A stretch of DNA of 8,529 nt, from NCBI GenBank assembly GCA_945863085.1, contig CAMBCD010000099.1:1-8529 (forward strand). Direction: 5' to 3'. The position numbers were made by a program, and so were the translations under genes. The stretch's first letter is position 1, and each line of letters opens with the position of its first letter. Below the pieces are notes generated by a model. The model was given only the letters and a program-made list of their open reading frames with translations, searched no databases and was not told where the DNA came from. Source of the stretch: Bordetella parapertussis (lineage in GTDB: Bacteria; Pseudomonadota; Gammaproteobacteria; Burkholderiales; SG8-41). Shown in pieces: positions 6,160 through 8,529 of the stretch.

Positions 6160-7982
6160 GCGAGCCTGCCGAGGTCGCGGCCGGATTGCCCCATCTGCCG
6201 GGTGTCTACCGGATGCTCGACAAGGGCGGAGAAGTGCTCTACGTCGGCAAAGCGCTGGATCTCCGGAAACGTGTCAGTTCCTACTTTCAGCGCAGCGAGA
6301 CGCTGTCGCCGCGGATCCGGCTGATGGTGGCGCAGATCGTGAATATCGAAACCACGGTCACGCGTTCTGAAGCGGAGGCGCTGCTGCTCGAAAACAACCT
6401 GATCAAATCGCTGGCGCCGCGTTACAACATCCTGTTTCGTGACGACAAGTCCTATCCCTACCTGATGCTGACCGGCCACCGCTTTCCGCGACTGGGTTTT
6501 TTTCGCGGCAACCCGGACAAGCGTCACCGCTATTTCGGGCCATTTCCGGATTCCGGTGCGGTTCGGGAAAGCATGCAGTTGCTGCAGAAGGTGTTCCGGC
6601 TGCGCACCTGCGAAGACAGTGTATTCACGCACCGCTCGCGTCCCTGCCTGCTGCACCAGATCCACCGCTGCACGGCACCGTGCGTGGGCCTGATCAGCGA
6701 CGCCGATTACACGGAAGACGTGCACAGTGCCGAACTGTTCCTCAACGGCCAGGAGGATGCGGTGTCCGAGCGGCTGGATGCGCGCATGATTGCCGCTGCC
6801 GAGGGCCTGCGTTACGAGGAAGCAGCGGTGTACCGCGACCAGATCGGTGCCTTGCGCAAAGTGCGCGAGCGACAGTATGTCAGCGATGAATCGGGGCGTG
6901 ATGCCGACGTCATCGCCTGCGGTATTGCCGCCGGCATCTGCTGCGTCAACCTGGTGATGATCCGCGGCGGCCGCCATCTCGGCGACAAGAATTTTTTTCC
7001 GCAGAATGCGGATGACATGGAGCCCGCGCAGATCATCGAAGCCTTCATTTCCCAACACTACCTGGCACACCCGGTGCCACCGCAATTGATTGTCGGTGAG
7101 GCGATTGCGGTGGCGGTGCTGCAGGACAGCCTGTCGGAGCGCGCCGGGCGGCGGGTCCAGATCGGCGCCAATCCCATCGGCAGCCGTCGCGCCTGGCTGC
7201 AGATGGCGGTCAAAAACGCTGAACTTGGCGCGGCACAACGCAAGGTGCAGCATATGGGCGACGCGGCCAAGCTGGTCGCCCTGCAGCAGGGCCTGGGCTT
7301 GCCGGAGACCGTGCAGCGCATCGAATGTTTCGACATCAGTCACACCCAGGGTGAGGCGACGGTTGCCTCCTGCGTGGTTTACGACCGCGGCGCCATGCAG
7401 AACGGCGAATACCGCCACTTCAACATGCAGGATGTGGCGCCGGGCGACGATTACGGCGCGATGCGCGAGGTGCTGACCCGACGTTATCGCAGGATGGTTA
7501 CCGGACAAGGGAACACTTGCAGCGGAGCAGAGGGTAAGATGCCTGATCTGGTGATGATCGATGGCGGGCAGGGGCAACTGGGCGTGGCGATTGAAGTGCT
7601 GACGGAACTGGGGCTGAGCGATGTGCCGCTGCTCGGCGTGGCGAAAGGCGAGGCGCGCAAACCGGGCATGGAGCAGTTGCTGATGCCCGGACGTGAAGCT
7701 GCATTCCGGCTCGGGGCCGACGATCCCGGCCTGCACCTGATCCAGCAGATCCGCGATGAAGCCCACCGTTTTGCGATCGAAGGTCACCGGGCGCGGCGGG
7801 CACGCACCCGCAATACATCACCACTGGAGGGTATTGCCGGCGTCGGCGCCAAACGCCGCCAGCGCCTGCTGACCCGGTTTGGCGGATTACGCGGACTGGT
7901 TGCGGCCAGCGTCGAGGAACTGGCGCAGGTGGACGGCATCAGCCGGGCACTTGCGGAACGAATTTATGATGAATTGCACTAA
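6156..7982 (+). CDS. uvrC: Excinuclease ABC subunit C
   Basis: UvrC makes both incisions around bulky DNA lesions after UvrAB loading in nucleotide excision repair. The 608-residue protein is full length. The GIY-YIG domain (about 12-90) has GVY at 16-18, YVG at 29-31, Arg39 and Glu79 (3' incision). Cysteines 152, 164, 172 and 176 have the same spacing (12, 8, 4) as those reported to hold a 4Fe-4S cluster in E. coli UvrC. The UVR domain for UvrB contact lies at about 198-233. The RNase H-like domain (5' incision) has Asp393 (FDIS), Asp432 (GDDYGAM), Asp469 (MIDGG) and His537 (DEAHR). Two helix-hairpin-helix motifs close the protein from about 559. About nine extra residues (NTCSGAEGK region, near 455-463) separate Asp432 and Asp469 compared with E. 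coli as I recall it. It starts inside the glycosylase stop codon. Confidence 0.98.
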   Translation: MSEPAEVAAGLPHLPGVYRMLDKGGEVLYVGKALDLRKRVSSYFQRSETLSPRIRLMVAQIVNIETTVTRSEAEALLLENNLIKSLAPRYNILFRDDKSYPYLMLTGHRFPRLGFFRGNPDKRHRYFGPFPDSGAVRESMQLLQKVFRLRTCEDSVFTHRSRPCLLHQIHRCTAPCVGLISDADYTEDVHSAELFLNGQEDAVSERLDARMIAAAEGLRYEEAAVYRDQIGALRKVRERQYVSDESGRDADVIACGIAAGICCVNLVMIRGGRHLGDKNFFPQNADDMEPAQIIEAFISQHYLAHPVPPQLIVGEAIAVAVLQDSLSERAGRRVQIGANPIGSRRAWLQMAVKNAELGAAQRKVQHMGDAAKLVALQQGLGLPETVQRIECFDISHTQGEATVASCVVYDRGAMQNGEYRHFNMQDVAPGDDYGAMREVLTRRYRRMVTGQGNTCSGAEGKMPDLVMIDGGQGQLGVAIEVLTELGLSDVPLLGVAKGEARKPGMEQLLMPGREAAFRLGADDPGLHLIQQIRDEAHRFAIEGHRARRARTRNTSPLEGIAGVGAKRRQRLLTRFGGLRGLVAASVEELAQVDGISRALAERIYDELH

Positions 7983-7989
7983 GCTGAAT

Positions 7990-8003
7990 CGTCTGAACAG
8001 ACG
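7990..8003. repeat. 14-bp palindrome in the uvrC-pgsA gap
   Basis: CGTCTG-AA-CAGACG is a perfect 6-bp inverted repeat with a 2-base centre. It sits in the 33-bp gap, 7 bases after the uvrC stop and 12 bases before the pgsA ATG. As RNA it could form a 5-bp stem with a GAAC loop, but no T-run follows, so it is not an intrinsic terminator. A dimeric-regulator operator or an mRNA hairpin affecting pgsA translation are both possible. No strong ribosome binding site for pgsA is visible. Confidence 0.5.
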
Positions 8004-8015
8004 CACCGAACGCAC

Positions 8016-8529
8016 ATGAAATTCAACTGGCCCAATCTGCTGACCTGGTTGCGGATCGTGATGATCCCGCTGTTTGTCGGCATTTTCTACTTCGAGCAGC
8101 ACTGGGTTTCGCATGCCACCCAGAACCTGATTGCGATGGCCATTTTCACCGCAGCGGCGATCACCGACTGGCTGGATGGCTGGCTGGCGCGGCGGCTGAA
8201 CCAGACCTCGGCCTTCGGTGCCTTCCTTGATCCGGTGGCGGACAAGCTGATGGTCGCGGCAGCGCTGATCATCCTGGTGCAGCTGGGGCGGATCGATGCG
8301 GTCATTGCGCTGGTGATCATCGGCCGCGAGATCACTATTTCAGCGCTGCGGGAATGGATGGCCTCGATCGGGCAGGGCAAAAGCGTCGCGGTATCCATGG
8401 TCGGCAAAATCAAGACGGCCGCGCAGATGATTGCCATTCCCATGCTGCTGTATCACGACATGATCGGTGCCTTTGACCCCCAGTATTGGGGCACCTGGCT
8501 GATCTGGGCCGCAGCGGTGCTGACGCTCA
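8016..8529 (+). CDS. pgsA: CDP-diacylglycerol--glycerol-3-phosphate 3-phosphatidyltransferase, N-terminal part (3' end outside window)
   Basis: PgsA makes phosphatidylglycerol phosphate from CDP-diacylglycerol and glycerol 3-phosphate, the committed step to phosphatidylglycerol and cardiolipin, in the inner membrane. The frame is open from ATG 8016 to the window edge (171 codons), so the gene is cut rather than broken. It starts MKFNWPNLLTWLRIVMIPLF, the family N-terminus, and continues with several hydrophobic segments. The CDP-alcohol phosphotransferase signature Dx2DGx2ARx8Gx3Dx3D is complete, with Asp51, Asp54, Asp72 and Asp76 as the metal-binding residues. The segment GREITISALREWMASIGQGKSVAVS matches PgsA better than phosphatidylserine or cardiolipin synthases of the same superfamily. 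It follows uvrC, as in many gammaproteobacteria. Its predicted ribosome binding site is weak. Confidence 0.95.
   Translation, partial: MKFNWPNLLTWLRIVMIPLFVGIFYFEQHWVSHATQNLIAMAIFTAAAITDWLDGWLARRLNQTSAFGAFLDPVADKLMVAAALIILVQLGRIDAVIALVIIGREITISALREWMASIGQGKSVAVSMVGKIKTAAQMIAIPMLLYHDMIGAFDPQYWGTWLIWAAAVLTL

Noticed and set aside
6072..7787. A 571-codon open frame on the minus strand opposite uvrC.
   Set aside because: It is fully antisense to a UvrC with all catalytic residues intact, and its translation is His/Gln/Arg-rich with no recognisable domain. This is typical of the mirror frame of GC-rich genes.
7990..8003. The uvrC-pgsA palindrome as a LexA (SOS) box.
   Set aside because: It does not have the CTG-N10-CAG spacing of the enteric LexA site, and it lies downstream rather than upstream of uvrC.
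8087..8443. A minus-strand open frame of 118 codons at the right end.
   Set aside because: The plus strand carries a complete CDP-alcohol phosphotransferase signature (pgsA) that is simply cut by the window edge.

Overview
The window looks like a core chromosomal segment of a gammaproteobacterium outside the enterics, of moderately high GC (roughly 60 percent by eye). The order lepB - DUF4845 - rnc - era - recO - pdxJ - acpS - nagZ - uracil-DNA glycosylase - uvrC - pgsA is the housekeeping arrangement known from gammaproteobacteria. DUF4845 between lepB and rnc points to a Chromatiales/Xanthomonadales/Pseudomonas-like background rather than Escherichia. I cannot name the genus.

Layout: everything is on the + strand and almost nothing is non-coding. 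The 3' two-thirds or less of lepB (1-462) enters from the left. It is followed by a small membrane protein of the DUF4845 family (482-838), RNase III (847-1536, TTG start) and Era GTPase (1533-2417). A 74-bp gap follows, holding a striking island of nearly pure A/T with an 11-bp perfect inverted repeat. Then come recO (2492-3217), a 44-bp gap, pdxJ (3262-4020), acpS (4017-4394), nagZ (4391-5452), a family 5 (UDGb-like) Fe-S uracil-DNA glycosylase (5476-6159) and uvrC (6156-7982). A 33-bp gap with a 14-bp palindrome precedes pgsA (from 8016), which runs off the right edge. Four junctions are 4-nt ATGA overlaps (rnc/era, pdxJ/acpS, acpS/nagZ, glycosylase/uvrC), so the genes are probably read as one or a few long transcripts with translational coupling.

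Functionally the genes fall into groups: protein export (lepB), RNA processing and 30S assembly (rnc, era), DNA repair (recO, glycosylase, uvrC), cofactor and lipid metabolism (pdxJ for vitamin B6, acpS for acyl carrier protein activation, pgsA for phosphatidylglycerol) and peptidoglycan recycling (nagZ). The adjacent glycosylase and uvrC genes each carry a complete four-cysteine set expected to bind a 4Fe-4S cluster.

I see no mobile element, CRISPR array, RNA gene, phage gene or unfamiliar multi-gene system. The points worth a second look are modest: the AT-only palindrome before recO, the non-enteric type of PdxJ, the HCS variant of the glycosylase motif, the prepilin-like N-terminus of the DUF4845 protein, and the palindrome before pgsA.
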